Shown: positions 35,682 through 47,137 of the stretch, one piece after another | Position numbering within the stretch: position 1 is the stretch's first letter | How the letters are laid out: each line of letters starts with the position of its first letter | Assembly (NCBI GenBank): GCA_020747015.1 | Contig: JAGTJM010000003.1 | Span: 806,001-870,000 of the forward strand | Direction: 5' to 3' | DNA length: 64,000 nt | From: Pyrenochaeta sp. MPI-SDFR-AT-0127 | Lineage: Eukaryota; Ascomycota; Dothideomycetes; Pleosporales; Cucurbitariaceae | The notes under the pieces: generated by a model | The model's input: only the letters and a program-made list of their open reading frames with translations | Told to the model about the DNA's origin: nothing | Database searches by the model: none | Program-made: the position numbers and the translations under genes

Positions 35682-36511
35682 CGTGGCTCATACAGGAAAA
35701 ATGTACAGTGACAGGGCGGACGAACAATATATCTAGAGGTTCTTGAAGGTGGAGAGCTGAGAAGCTGAATCGGTGCTAGGCCCAGGCTCACTAGGTGCAG
35801 GAGGCCGTCGCTCCTTCAGCCCTCAGCTCGTGCGCCATCGCTAGGAAATCGTGCCGCAGTGCTTGACCCTAATTTGGCAGAGCCTCACGATATCGTTATG
35901 AACAACAGTCGCGAAGGAGATCACTGCACTGTGTTAGCGAAAGCGGAGGGGATTGTTCAGACACGTAGCAAAAGTGCACGCTCTGTTCGTTGAATTCTAG
36001 AAAGTCACAAGAGCATATGGGTAGGATTCAAATCGATCAGATGCAGCTGTGCATGCACACCATTGCTCCCATTGGTTGCCGGCAATGGCGATGCTCTGCA
36101 GCTGCCTAGTTTGTCACACATCCTTCCGCGAGCCGTGCTTTCAGCCTCACACCAAGACAAACACCCAACGCCGCTGTCTCTTGACAGTTTCAGGCGGCCC
36201 AAATGCTAATTGATCGCTATGCAGTAACAATGAATGAAAGGAAAAGAGAAACAGACGTCGGCCATGACGCCGATCCAAGGCCCACGCCCTCTGCTCTCGG
36301 AATATTATGAGTATTAATATGGTGTATCCAAAAATGACCATCTGTAACCAGCATGCATAACAGGAAAATGTGCATGCCGCGAAAGTCTAGATCGATAAAA
36401 CGTCAGTGCGCGCACATGCAAGTGTGCAAAACCCAGTGGCTTGCGCTGATACATCTATGTGGATGGAGATATAATTGTCGTTGACGTGTCGTTTGTTGTT
36501 CGTTTGTTTGT
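35682..36511. other. Intergenic, no gene recognised
   Basis: An 830-bp gap between two minus-strand genes, containing the membrane-protein promoter and the 3' region of the phosphotransferase gene. Short frames only. Confidence 0.45.
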
Positions 36512-38153
36512 TCAGTCTTTGCGACCTTTCTCGTGATGGACTCCGTTGGCAGTGCCATTCGATCTCGCATTCTTCTCCGCCGTCTTTTTAGGAATAGTCA
36601 AGCAATTGATGCCAAGGTAGTTGCAGATGCTCGTAATTACAAGATGCGCCCATCTTCCGTATACAATGGCAGCAAAGACAAAGTACGCACGAAGGTACCA
36701 CAACTCGAAGTTTGCAGAGATAGGCCCAAACGTGGTACCCGGAATGGTAAAGTACGGGTGATTGACAAGCAAAGCACCGCCGATCATGGGTGCAAGCATG
36801 ACGGTCCAGTATGGGAAGGGCTGGTGAGTAAGGTGCGCCAAGATGATCTTTGTCGTCATGCGTCCAAACACAAGTGACATGGTGAGGCAATATAGAACAA
36901 GGTGATTGTCCTCAAGCAGTTTCGAGTATGGTGATCCCAGCCAGGCCATAGTACAGACGACAAAAATGACCAAAGGTGTCCACTCGTAGATTGTTGGTAG
37001 CAACGGCTGGTTCCTCGCTCTGCGTGCTCGCGCAACATTGACGATACAAGCTGGGAGATGTGCGACGAAGAAAGTGAACAGGATAATTGGGATCCAGAGT
37101 TCTTTCAGAGTGATTTCGCCGATCTCTGCCTTGTAAGATGGGAAGTACTGTGCAAGCGGTGTCGACCAGATCTCTGGGCCAAAGTAGCCAGACATGCAGA
37201 TGAAAAGGCATGCCAAAATCAACCCCTCTGTAGACAGTCAGCCACCATCACTCGGTACGAACAATGCTTGACGTTACCTGTTGGTCCATTGAAATAACCA
37301 AGGTATAATGTGTGCGTATGGTACGTTTCCCACGTTGAGAAAAACATCGGCAACACTGGAATCAGCGCTGTAAATGCGCCAATCTTGGTCGAGCCATATC
37401 CAACGGCTGCAGTCTCAAGAAGACTGGCCAAAGTGCAGTTGAGGGAGTCTATGCCATGACTGCATCGATGTCAGTCTTGCGGGTTGGCGCATTGGGCTAC
37501 ATCACGTACTCGAAGAGTTCTCCCAACGGGCTCGATGTTCCGGTGCGGCGCGCTTGCTTTCCATCAACATTGTCCATGGTGGAGTACCTGCATATCTCGA
37601 TCAGCGCCATCCCTTGTTTGTTTGTACGTCGGGTTGTTCTCCTTACATCCACATGCCAAAGGCGAAGCTGTAATAGACCCATGAGGGTGCCTGTCACACC
37701 ATGAGACTCCTGTTCAACGTAACCCTCGTCGAGGTGGTGTCTAACTCACCGGGCCGACCAGATCCGGAACATATAGTTCTAGCAATACAACATTTCCCAG
37801 AATGAAGAAGAAGCCTAACAATGTGACAAGGTTCGGTGCAAGCCATAGCGGCAGTAGCTCCACGAAGCCATTCCACTACACCAATGTCAGGCTACAATGT
37901 GATCGTCAGGTGGATGAACCGTACATAATGTTTAAGGATGTAACGGGAGATGAAGGATTTGTCGACACTCGAGTATTTGTATGTTTTGAGATGCTGCAGC
38001 GCATCCTCCGAGACGCATTCGTGCTTCGCGGTTTCTGTAGCGCGATTGGACGTTAGCAAAGAAGATCTCCTGTGCAAGAAACGCGCGGAAGAAAGGAATC
38101 GTACCTCTGCTCGGCGGCATCGTGGGTGTTGTGACGGGGAGAGGTAAAGACAT
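36512..38153 (-). CDS. Choline/ethanolamine phosphotransferase (Cpt1/Ept1)
   Basis: Integral ER/Golgi enzyme that transfers phosphocholine or phosphoethanolamine from a CDP-alcohol to diacylglycerol, the last Kennedy-pathway step. Seven exons: 38153-38105, 38034-37925, 37875-37750, 37690-37647, 37587-37510, 37459-37278 and 37227-36512, giving 434 aa. All six introns are 49-70 bp and keep frame. Joining exons 5 and 6 restores the CDP-alcohol phosphotransferase signature DG-x2-AR-x8-G-x3-D-x3-D (DNVDGKQARR, then ELFDHGIDS). The N-terminus has the typical LKTYKYSSVDKSFISRYIL. Seven or more TM segments follow, then a basic, low-complexity tail. Head-group preference cannot be decided from sequence. 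Confidence 0.93.
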
Positions 38154-39765
38154 GGATTTGAGCGGGGCAGCGTAATTTATAGATGTTGGTTCGAGGCCAT
38201 GTGGTGGAAAGAAGGCTTGCGGGCGGGGAAATGTGCTGCAGGTGCCGTCTACTTAATGTGGGATCGATGGCATCAAACCTCGAAGGGACGGCTCCGTCGG
38301 CTCGGTTGCGCCCTGCTGGGGTTGCTGGGGTTGAGCAGGAGTCGTCATTGCTTAGCCCCAAAAAATCCAATCGCTCTTGCACGTGAAGGACCCACTCGTT
38401 GGTCCCTGAATGTTGGCAACGTTTGGTTCCTGCGTTGGACCATCATTTGCCGCCATCAAGCAACAACACGCGTCCTTTGGCCAGTAAAAGGTAGAACAAC
38501 CTGAAGAACTCTTTCGACGCGTTCGCTTGACGCAATGGGCCTTCCATGCTTGCGTTCCTTCGCGAATCGCCCCTTTTCCCAAACTTGTCTTAGCAATCAC
38601 TAGATCAGAGTCTAGGAATCAAACGATATGGCCGACACCTTTCTTTCGTAACAAGCTGCGCACCCCTATCGCTCTACCTTCATACACTTGGTGGTTTAAT
38701 CCCAAGGTTACACTTGATGCGAGCCAGGACATCAGGGTTTTAGCTCCCTGGCTCCGTTCTTCATACTTCCTGCCTTCGGTGTGGTACTTGGGCAAGTGAG
38801 TGTTTGTGGCGCAGAGTTATGAATAGAGAATATTGCCACAAACGTCACCCGTAGATGGATGCGCATCAAACAAAGCACATGGCCTTCAATGAAAATGGGC
38901 TATCGTGAATCATTGGAAGGGTTTGATTCGCGAACCACTGGACAATCACACGTATTGCATGTAAAGCTCACCCGACAATTCAATTGCTGACATTCCCAAT
39001 CGCTATGGAGGTGTTCATTATCCAAGCTATATCTAAAAGATCAGGGACTTGAAATTCCGGTCATTACAAAACGATCAGCTTGTGAGACTCCCCGAGAGTA
39101 TAGGAGCAGTAGGAAGAACACATCTGCTCGTTCGATCTTCTTATCTCCACTGTTGCCTCAATTCATCTCGTATCAATGTTCATGTTATGTACAACTATAC
39201 ATATAGGTTTGACATGGCTCAAGTGATCCACATAGTAATACTTCATGGGTTCAATTTCTAGTTGGAACACGCATATTTTGGAGCCTTGAATTCCTCTTCA
39301 TCCCGGGGACACACGAGCTGAGACCCTATGGCAAAAACCATGATCATCTCAAGCTGGTCATCACTAAATCATGTGTAATAGCAATGCTGATCTGTACCCA
39401 TAAGAAGTGGATTTGGAAGTTATATGCAAAAACACTTGTTACTTACGTATTGATTTCGGCATGCGCAATCAAGTGCATCTAAGGCCATTAGGTCTACTCG
39501 AATTACCTTTGCAAAGAACATGCGCGAGTGTGTCGACCATTTCATAAAGTACTCACTCGAGGTTCGCATGACTAAGGGCACCCCGAAGCTCCGTCATCAG
39601 GACCTGTTACTTTCATCCAAGAGTAGATCAGAAAGCACGTTGAAATGTAAGTAGGCTTTCATTCCTAGAATTTTTGTATTCAAAAACATCAGTATCCGTC
39701 CATTATGTGCCCTCGTGTTATATTTACACTAGACTGTTCCCAATCACTTCAAGTATAACTCCAAC
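38154..39765. other. Intergenic, gene-poor, AT-rich to the right
   Basis: The first few hundred bases are the upstream region of the phosphotransferase gene. From about 38.8 kb the sequence becomes AT-richer, with only short frames. I see no complete gene; the right end leads into the ankyrin-type relic. Confidence 0.45.
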
Positions 39766-41019
39766 TTGACTATATCTCTACCGCGAAGACAGACAGACAT
39801 AAAAAACATCTTTAAGGCCATGCCAAACGGGATCGATTACACATATAAGACCCTGCAGCGCCAGGCGGCATCTCAATATCCCGCACATGTGTACGAGATC
39901 AAAACGCTCCTACAGTGCCCCATTGGTGCCCCATTGCCTCTAATAGCTATATAATTCTCTGACATCATGGCAATACAGTCGGGCGAGCGCTTGCTAGACA
40001 TTCATGCGGTTGTAACTGACTTTTATGATACACTGGAAACGATTGCGCTAATTATACTCATCGATCATGAAAAGGACTCTGGAGACGTGGGTAAATTGTC
40101 TCTAAAAATCCCTTACGACTGGAATCATTCGTCAGGGGCTAGCTAGTTACTCCTACATCGTTACTCGAGAAGCTAATGCCTGGTTTGGGTCCGTCTACAT
40201 CCACTGTTACACCTTCGAAGTCTTCGAAGTGTCCTTACGCACAGAACCAAAGCCTCATATGCTTGATCAGTACAACTTGCGAGACTCTGCAGCGCTTAAT
40301 TAGTATACATACTTACAAGAGGCGAGTGGAATACCAGAACTCATACAGTGATGCGATTCATACATCAGACGGTTTCCTGACGGCTGTCATGGGTCACATT
40401 ACTACCAGAGATGGCAAATTTTGGAACCTCAGACTTTCCCTCAGGGTGACGCAACATCATACTCACTGATATGCTTTGCTATATGGGTTGATTTGAACGA
40501 GCTGGTCAACTATTTACTTCTGTTCATACCTGGCATTGATTCACGCTTTTATGATGGATGCACACGCCTTGCGGTTGCCGCAAACCACAACAGAGTCTCC
40601 ATGGCACAAGGGTTGCTCCTGGGCGGAAGCCCTCTCTGCTTTATCTCGCAGCCCAGTTTTCTGCTCGAGAGATATTGGATTTATTGCTTGTTGCTGGAGC
40701 TGATCCGCATATAAGGTCTGTATCCGGCTCGACCCTATTCTACAGAGCGTGCCTTGGAGGAGATGTTTACATTTTGGGAAGGCTGAAAGACGCCGATACA
40801 GATGGAAATGTATTGGCCTATGGTTGTTGGACACCGTTGCAAGAGGCGGCTGGAACGGTTGATAGGGAGATTGTGGATCTTCTACGACAGTGGGGAGCAG
40901 TTCGCAATGTTTCTTTGTGGAAACGCACCCCGGATCTTGATGCTTCCTGTGGAGGGCTGACTGGGCACAAGAGCGGTCAGAGAGTGACCGGAAAGCGCAA
41001 CAAACTGTGGCCAGGCTGA
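39766..41019 (+). pseudogene. Decayed NACHT/ankyrin-like gene relic
   Basis: Coding-like sequence in the plus direction, broken by several stops and at least two frame changes. The left part (AMPNGIDYTYKTLQRQAAS; ERLLDIHAVVTDFYDTLE) resembles the segment after the NACHT ATPase of fungal NLR-like proteins, as I recall that family. The right part is ankyrin-like: FYDGCTRLAVAANHNRVSMA, then after a frame change LLYLAAQFSAREILDLLLVA, and WTPLQEAAGTVDREIVDLL. In-frame stops lie just after 39954 and near 40144, and a frame change lies near 40.62 kb. No NACHT P-loop is visible upstream. A non-functional remnant is the best reading; the NACHT link is weaker than the ankyrin one. Confidence 0.6.
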
Positions 41020-41822
41020 TGACGGCGACCTGTAGCTGATCGCCCTTTTAAGATCCATCGTGGCGGATGTTTCCGTCTTGTTAGATCGATATACAAAGGG
41101 GACTCGTAGTGCAATCATAGTAGATTTCCCCGCACCACTATCGCTTACCATCAGCCAGCTGATTCGCAATGTCAGCCTTTGGCTCGATCTTTACGCAAGC
41201 CTCATCACAGCTGAAGCAAAGGAGAGGGTTGCTGAACTCACTCGGCGCAGAAGTAGATCAGCAGCTATACTTGATTAGGCTAGTTCCGTATCTTGCACCT
41301 GATCACTAACCTAGCGGCTTTCCCGAAGCCACCATTCATACTACATCTCAATCCATATACTCCCCTCATGTCTTGGCCAGACTTCGCCCAATTTGTCGAT
41401 GAAGAGGCGGGTAATCGCAGCTATACTGAGCTTGTGCTGCTCACGAACCTGTGGCTTGGCGGCCCCTCAGCTGTGTCTTGAGGGACGAGGCGTATTGGTT
41501 AGCGAGCTGCAGCTGAGCCTGGCGGTGTTTCCTTCTGTTGCCCGCGGTGTAATGTTCCATCAAAATAAAGCGCAAGAGGAGCCTCTGCCTCGTTGCCTAC
41601 TGCAGCTGCGCAGCCAATCGCAACCCCTTTGGGAAGTTGTGCTTACCTCTCACCGTCCCGTGGAACGTTGTGTTTGTGGCAGGCGCCTACCTGAACCTTA
41701 GCCTTGGTACGAGGTTGGCGTCTCACAACTTGCATATATACCCTCTTCTTAATTTTGTCCGTCCTCATCCTCTCAGGCTACATCCCCCTCTTCATATTCA
41801 TCTACAAAGGCCAGCTGTCAAT
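41020..41822. other. Intergenic upstream of the DUF2235 gene
   Basis: An 803-bp gap. Short frames only. A minus-strand frame containing SDSGAGKSTM was judged accidental. The last about 150 bp are pyrimidine-rich, as expected for a fungal promoter/leader. Confidence 0.4.
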
Positions 41823-43721
41823 ATGTCCAACGATACGGCTTGGGCTAGGCGCCTCGTAATCTGCTGCGATGGAACATGGCAATCTAGCGTAAGCAGCAAG
41901 GAGAATGTTCCCTCTAACATCACTAAGCTCTGTCGTCTCATTGCACGTATTGGTGAGGCCAAAGACAACCCGGCGAAGAAATTCAATCAGATCGTCTACT
42001 ATGATAGCGGCGTAGGAACTGGTAATCTCAGCTCATCTGAGGCTAGACGACAAGGTGGCACCGGCGCTGGTCTAGCGGAAAATGTTATCGAAGCGTACAA
42101 CTTCATCGTACAAAACTTCGTGCCAGGAGATGAGATTTTCTGCTTCGGGTTTTCGCGAGGCGCATACACTGCTCGTGCGGTGGCTGGACTCGTCTCAGAT
42201 ATTGGAGTCATTAAACCCACCGACATGCAATTCTTCCCCGAACTGTATCGACTGTATATGACAAATGACGAAGGGGTAGAGTTCCGAAAGACTGAAGCTT
42301 GGTCTTGGTTCACAAAGGGCAAACTTAGCAAGAAGGGCGAAGAAATGAAGCAAAACGGGGTTAAAGTTGACAAGATCCCCGTAGACGACCTCAAATCGTG
42401 GGCCGAGGCTTGGGAAATTCGTCCACATGGAGAGCTTGCACTCCAAGGTAGTAGAATAGTCAAAGTGGTGGGAGTTTTCGACACAGTCGGAAGCCTTGGG
42501 ATTCCGGATATGGTTGGCCTGAATTTGGCTTGGGGCAGAACCAAGTACGGCTTTCATAACGTCAAGTTGACTGAAAGTAAGTCGAATATATCTGATGCAA
42601 ATCTTTAACTGATCGTTCTTAGACATCGAACATGCATTCCAAGCGTTGGCTTTGGATGAACGCCGCAAAGCTTTCCGTCCGACTCTGTGGTATATTCCCA
42701 AGGACCTTGTTGATGACCCGAATCGGCCTACTCCTGAGCTAAAGCAAGCCTGGGTATGTTGCAAACCTAGATTATCCGTACAATCAACGAGAGCTAATTT
42801 GTCTTTCACAGTTTCCTGGAGTCCATATCAACGTTGGAGGTGGCGCAGCCGATTGTTTTTCGACGATGAAGGGTGACTCTGAAAGTAAGCAATGTCGTGT
42901 TTGAAACCAAATTTCCCAGGCTAACACAATCTTCAGATATATCTACGGCTACCTTGTGCTGGATGCTGCAATGCATCTCTCCTCATTTGACTGTCGACCG
43001 TGAAGCCTTTGAGCAGTATCTAGCGCAATACAAACGCTGGCTCGCCCGTATCCGTTTCGCATGTACTTATCATCACGAAACGTGGGGTGAGAAAGCGTGG
43101 AAGTACGTTCCAAAACTGCCCAACATACCCATCATCAACCCAGGACCTGATGAGCTTGCACCTCCAAAACGTGACCCTCCTCATGCTCATGTGGAGTTTG
43201 ACTTTAGCTGGGGCACTGGCCCCCTTGTGGACTCATTTGGAGGCATGTACCATCTCAATGGCACACACACGCGCATACCAGGCCACGAAGACGTCGAGAC
43301 ATACGACGAGAAGACGAATGAGCCCAAGTGGACGCCCCTTCGCGAACTCGGTCAAACAAATGAATATATTCATCCTATTGTGCTTCACCGCAGTATCGTG
43401 CACGGGTGGGATGCACATTCGCCTCTCAAAGACGGCTGGGACCGCGAGCATCGGCACGGTACGGACGGCAAGGATCGCTATTGGTGGTCCAGGAAGAGTA
43501 ATAAACACCCAGTCGAGCTGCCTGAGTGGGCTATTCTACCCGATACATCGCAAAAGGAGTACAATTTTGAGAGGAAGTGGTATGGTGAGTGCGAGAAGAC
43601 GAAGAAGACTCTCGAAGCTTTGGCCAAGAAGGACGCGTATGGACCGAATGATTTCTTAGCCACGTTGGACAAAATGATTGACTTTGGGTTTGATAACAGG
43701 CCACAGAATTTATATCCTTGA
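41823..43721 (+). CDS. DUF2235 alpha/beta-hydrolase-like protein (Tle1-like fold)
   Basis: Member of the DUF2235 family, common in fungi and related to bacterial Tle1-type phospholipase catalytic domains. Substrate in fungi is unknown. Exons are 41823-42576, 42623-42753, 42812-42884 and 42937-43721, giving 580 aa. Motifs: LVICCDGTWQ at the N-terminus, a Gly-rich GGTGAGLAENVIEAYNF, the nucleophile elbow FGFSRGAYTAR with Ser111, then VVGVFDTVGSLGIP. The third and fourth exon joins give FPGVHINVGGGAADC and DSENISTATLCWM, the latter in place for the catalytic Asp/His region. The last about 200 residues are His/Trp-rich (DGWDREHRHGTDGKD) and family-typical. No signal peptide is seen. Confidence 0.9.
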
Positions 43722-44126
43722 GGTGCCTATTGGAGGGTTTTGCTAGTTTTCAGCTTTCTGTCTGGGGTTTTGGAGTCAGGGATGAAGAATTTAATTCTCA
43801 GCTGGCACGCTATCTTCAAGCAAAACTACTCAGGTCTTGTCGTCTTCCATTTTTTGTAGATATGTCTTGATTTGTTGAGTGCCAAATTACTCATGAGTGT
43901 AGACCCAAGCTCTCTGCTGTACCATCGTTGCGTGGTAGTGACGGTGCTGACGCACCCCGAGTCAATACTGTCAGGAGCCCACAATGGATCCGTAAAAATG
44001 GGTATATTAACTCCCTTATTGCCGAAAATAGAAAACAAGCATTATCAAGTGTCTGTTCCAGAGAAAAGGATGTAGTTTTACAAGCATCCTACATATAGTT
44101 CCACATCCTTTGTGCTCTTGAGAATC
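43722..44126. other. Intergenic between convergent genes
   Basis: A 405-bp gap with the 3' ends of the DUF2235 gene and the kinase gene. Nothing recognised. Confidence 0.45.
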
Positions 44127-45480
44127 TCAGTCTTCTGACCTGTCCTCTGGCAAAGTTTGCAGCACCTCTTCTACAATGCTGATAAGCTCATCGATATCCG
44201 GTCTCTCACTTGGCTCCAGCATCAAACATTTCCTCACAACCTCCTTCACGCTCTCTGTGATCGCGTCCTCGGGGTTCTGTTTCTGCTTCCCCCTTTGAAT
44301 ACCCTCATCTGGAAATCTCCAGTCACCACCCAACACACAGATACTCAAGCTTCCTCCCGTCTCGTCGGACCTTGCCTCAAATGGGCTTTTACCCACAAGA
44401 CATGCGTAGAGTGTACAACCTAATGACCAGATATCGACCTTGGTGTCGATTACGGATCCTGTCTTCACGTCGAAGAGTTCGGGCGCACGGTAGGGCATTG
44501 TGGAGTGTTCAGCTGCGGTGTCTTGGACTTGGAGTGCGAGGGAGCGCGAGGTTATGGGCGTTGGGCTCGGAGCAAGGGAGCCGAGATCCATGAGGATTGG
44601 GCTCTTTCCGTCGTCGTCGATCATTATGTTGCCTGCGTTTATGTTAGTATTCGCGGTACTAGTAGGTGAAACTGTGGTGGGGGCATACCAGGCTTGATAT
44701 CACGATGGGCATACGCTCTCTCACCACCAGGCGCGATACCGTCATGTGCCGCCGTGACCTCCGACTCCTCCAGAAGTCCCTCTGCTTCTTGCTCATCATC
44801 GTCGTCATCCTCTCTATGTCTTCGATTCGGTCGCATCTCCATGCTCTCAGCAGCCTCCGCATCGGCTCGCGCAGCCTCTCTCCTTACTTTTTTCGCTTTG
44901 GCGTCACTTCGCGCGCCGCCAGGGCCTCCCTTGACTTTATATTGGTGCATGGCCTTTAGCGCTTTACATACGCCCAAGAACAGAACCATCAGTCTCCGCT
45001 CAGGAAACTTTGTGTGATTGACCAGATTCGCATTAATCATGTCTTGTAGATTACCGCGGCGGTAGTAAGGAAGGAGGATGTAGACGGTCTTCGCAGATGG
45101 GTCTGATTTGTCGGTCTCGACCGAGTAGTCGATTGAGTGTATGATATTTGGGTGCGGCGAGAAGAGTGTGTAAGCTTCAACTTCCTTCAGCGCGAGGCTC
45201 ACGCTCTCTTGGCCGAAGGGACATCTGATCTTTTTAAGGGCGAGCAGTTGCTGATTTGAGTTGTCTTGTACTAGATAGACATACGAAAATCCGCCCTATT
45301 GGTGCGATCAGTCAAAATGTTCCTCATCAGGATTTAATTGCCAAAACTAACCTCACCCAACAATCGCAGTATCTTGAAGCTGCGACTGTTAATCTTGAGC
45401 TGCGGAGAGCTTGGAAAGCAGACCATGCAATTTGTGAATGAATACACCGCATCTAGGAAATACGTTCCTAATGACCCCAT
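44127..45480 (-). CDS. STK16/Env7-like Ser/Thr kinase
   Basis: Membrane-anchored kinase of the NAK/STK16 family (yeast Env7 acts at the vacuole, human STK16 at the Golgi). Exons are 45480-45352, 45295-44689 and 44632-44127 (413 aa). The chosen start gives MGSLGTYF, with Gly2 and nearby cysteines (TNCMVCF) as likely lipidation sites; an upstream extension is possible but would hide Gly2. The first join restores the glycine loop LLGEGGFSYVYLV, and LLALKKIRCPFGQES carries the catalytic Lys. A charged insert of about 70 residues with acidic and basic runs sits just before AHRDIKPGN. The DFG position reads DLG, as in STK16. APE is present (YRAPELFDV). Confidence 0.92.
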
Positions 45481-45955
45481 GGTGTTGGTTGTAGTCGTTG
45501 TGGCCGTTATGGTTGTGCGTGTTTGCGTTACTGTTGACAGCTTGCGGAAGTTCAATGCCGAGCTGCAGTTAGGACGCGCGGTCAATCTGGCGCCTTGAAC
45601 GTCACTCGAGGGTCTACAGCTGTTGCGATGATGTGACGCGTGGATTGGAATCCGAGGACGGAGAAGATTGTGTTTTGTTGGAAGTCGACTAGCAACGGTG
45701 TTCGTAGGAGCTGACGATGTGGTTCACCCAAGATGCGCCAAGGGAGTGGCTGTGAGAGCCAACAGACATGGCACGGTTGTGAGTGCTTCCGGACTTCCGA
45801 AACCCCACCGAGCCTAAGTAAAATTGATTTTGGTACAGTCCTAGGGCCTAAAGTCCCGGTATACGAGTGCTTTACTATCGTGTATCTATGTGCAGCAGAA
45901 TATATATTTTCGGATTTTCCTGTATTCCATCTTACGTAAGATATCACTTCATCTC
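45481..45955. other. Intergenic: kinase promoter side and tRNA upstream region
   Basis: A 475-bp gap. It contains a TATATATTTT stretch at 45901-45910, about 45 bp upstream of the tRNA, that could position Pol III initiation. No gene recognised. Confidence 0.4.
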
Positions 45956-46042
45956 GGGCGTGTGGCTCAGTGGTAGAGCGTCCGCTTTGCATCCTTGCGA
46001 TAAATCTGCGGAAGGTCCGGGTTTCGATCACCCGCCCGTCCA
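45956..46042 (+). tRNA. tRNA-Ala (anticodon UGC) with 15-nt intron
   Basis: An 87-nt cloverleaf can be folded by eye. The acceptor stem is GGGCGTG/CCCGTCC, with the alanine identity pair G3:U70 and one U6:C67 mismatch. The D arm is GCTC...GAGC. The anticodon stem is TCCGC/GCGGA with TGC at 45988-45990. The T arm is CGGGT-TTCGATC-ACCCG, and the discriminator is A. The 15 extra bases at 45992-46006 fit an intron one base 3' of the anticodon, the canonical place. The D-arm and T-arm sequences also serve as A and B boxes. A T5 run follows immediately. Confidence 0.9.
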
Positions 46043-46047
46043 TTTTT
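46043..46047 (+). terminator. Pol III terminator (T5)
   Basis: Five T residues directly after the discriminator base of the tRNA, as expected for RNA polymerase III termination. Confidence 0.75.
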
Positions 46048-47137
46048 GGCCTTTTTATGGCCTTTTATTCCATCTTTTGTGTCTGCGGACGAAATGGGTG
46101 ACTTTTCACTATGTCGGAGGCGAGGAAGGTGCGATGGCAGATGATTATCCCTTTTTGGTTTGCCATTGCACTATGCACTCTGAACTCCGGGTTGTGCTCC
46201 TTTGTAGCTCATGAAAGCCGTAGAAGTAGCTCGTTATGGATCACGATAGGTAGGTAGGTTGGTCAGTAAATGCTGGGGGAATTCAAGTTAGTTTGCCTAC
46301 TAAAGTAGCTCTACATAATGAAGTGTGGTATTCACCAGGCATTCGTGCAGAATTTACTGTGTTCATCTAACCGGGCCTGGAGGCATACAGTGCTTCGATT
46401 ATTTCGTGCAAGGCAATCTGGGAGACATAAGGGGCATAAAGACTGCTTAGGCATGGCGTACATGCCATTCATGGCGACTTGTTACGCTCAAAGTAACAAT
46501 TCTGCTGTTCACTCAGGGCGTACTGATATGGATCTTATAATCAAGCTTCTAGTTGATAACGTGCAACTTTCCTCTATTACTGGGTCTATCCTCCATCGAA
46601 TTCGTGCTGCTATGTTATTCTCTATCTCGCGTACAGCATGGCCAATTGCCTCACAGGCCCATCTCTAGGATCTTCTGCTAGCTGGTGCGTATAACATGCT
46701 ATATCAGTCTGCAGTCAAGACCCACACAATGTCTCGGGTATACTTCGTATCATTACTTCAAAGGCCGTAATAGGTATGTGTGCATTAGAGCCGCCAGCTT
46801 TTTTACCGTAACAGCTGGTTTGTTGCATGCATAGCCAGCCCTAATCTCTTCGACGAGTCTTGCAGAAGCTGTTTTGCGTTTGCATCAGGCAGCTTGAGCC
46901 TTCTGGATACATTCTGAATTATTTTGAAACTGGTAATCTACCTAGTATCACACACTGAAAGCCCCATTTACATAATTCTGGGTACTTTTGGGACTGGCAG
47001 TCTCTTTCTGCTTATTTACTCTCTATCCAAGTAAGTCTATCACTCATGTTCGTTTCACAGCTCTGACGGAAGCAGACAAATCAATTTCATTTGCATAGCT
47101 AGTACCTGCTTCACGCCATCAATGTGATTGCAAGTTT
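46048..47137. other. Intergenic, about 1.1 kb, no gene recognised
   Basis: One 116-codon frame (46318-46668) has no motif. The rest is AT-rich with frequent stops. It includes the 3' region of the NCS1 permease. Confidence 0.4.

Noticed and set aside
40882..41169. Minus-strand frame with SDSGAGKSTM, resembling a P-loop
   Set aside because: No Walker B, sensor or other ATPase motif follows, the frame is short, and it overlaps the ankyrin relic on the other strand.
45582..46043. 153-codon minus-strand frame over the tRNA region
   Set aside because: It overlaps the tRNA in antisense and shows no motif.
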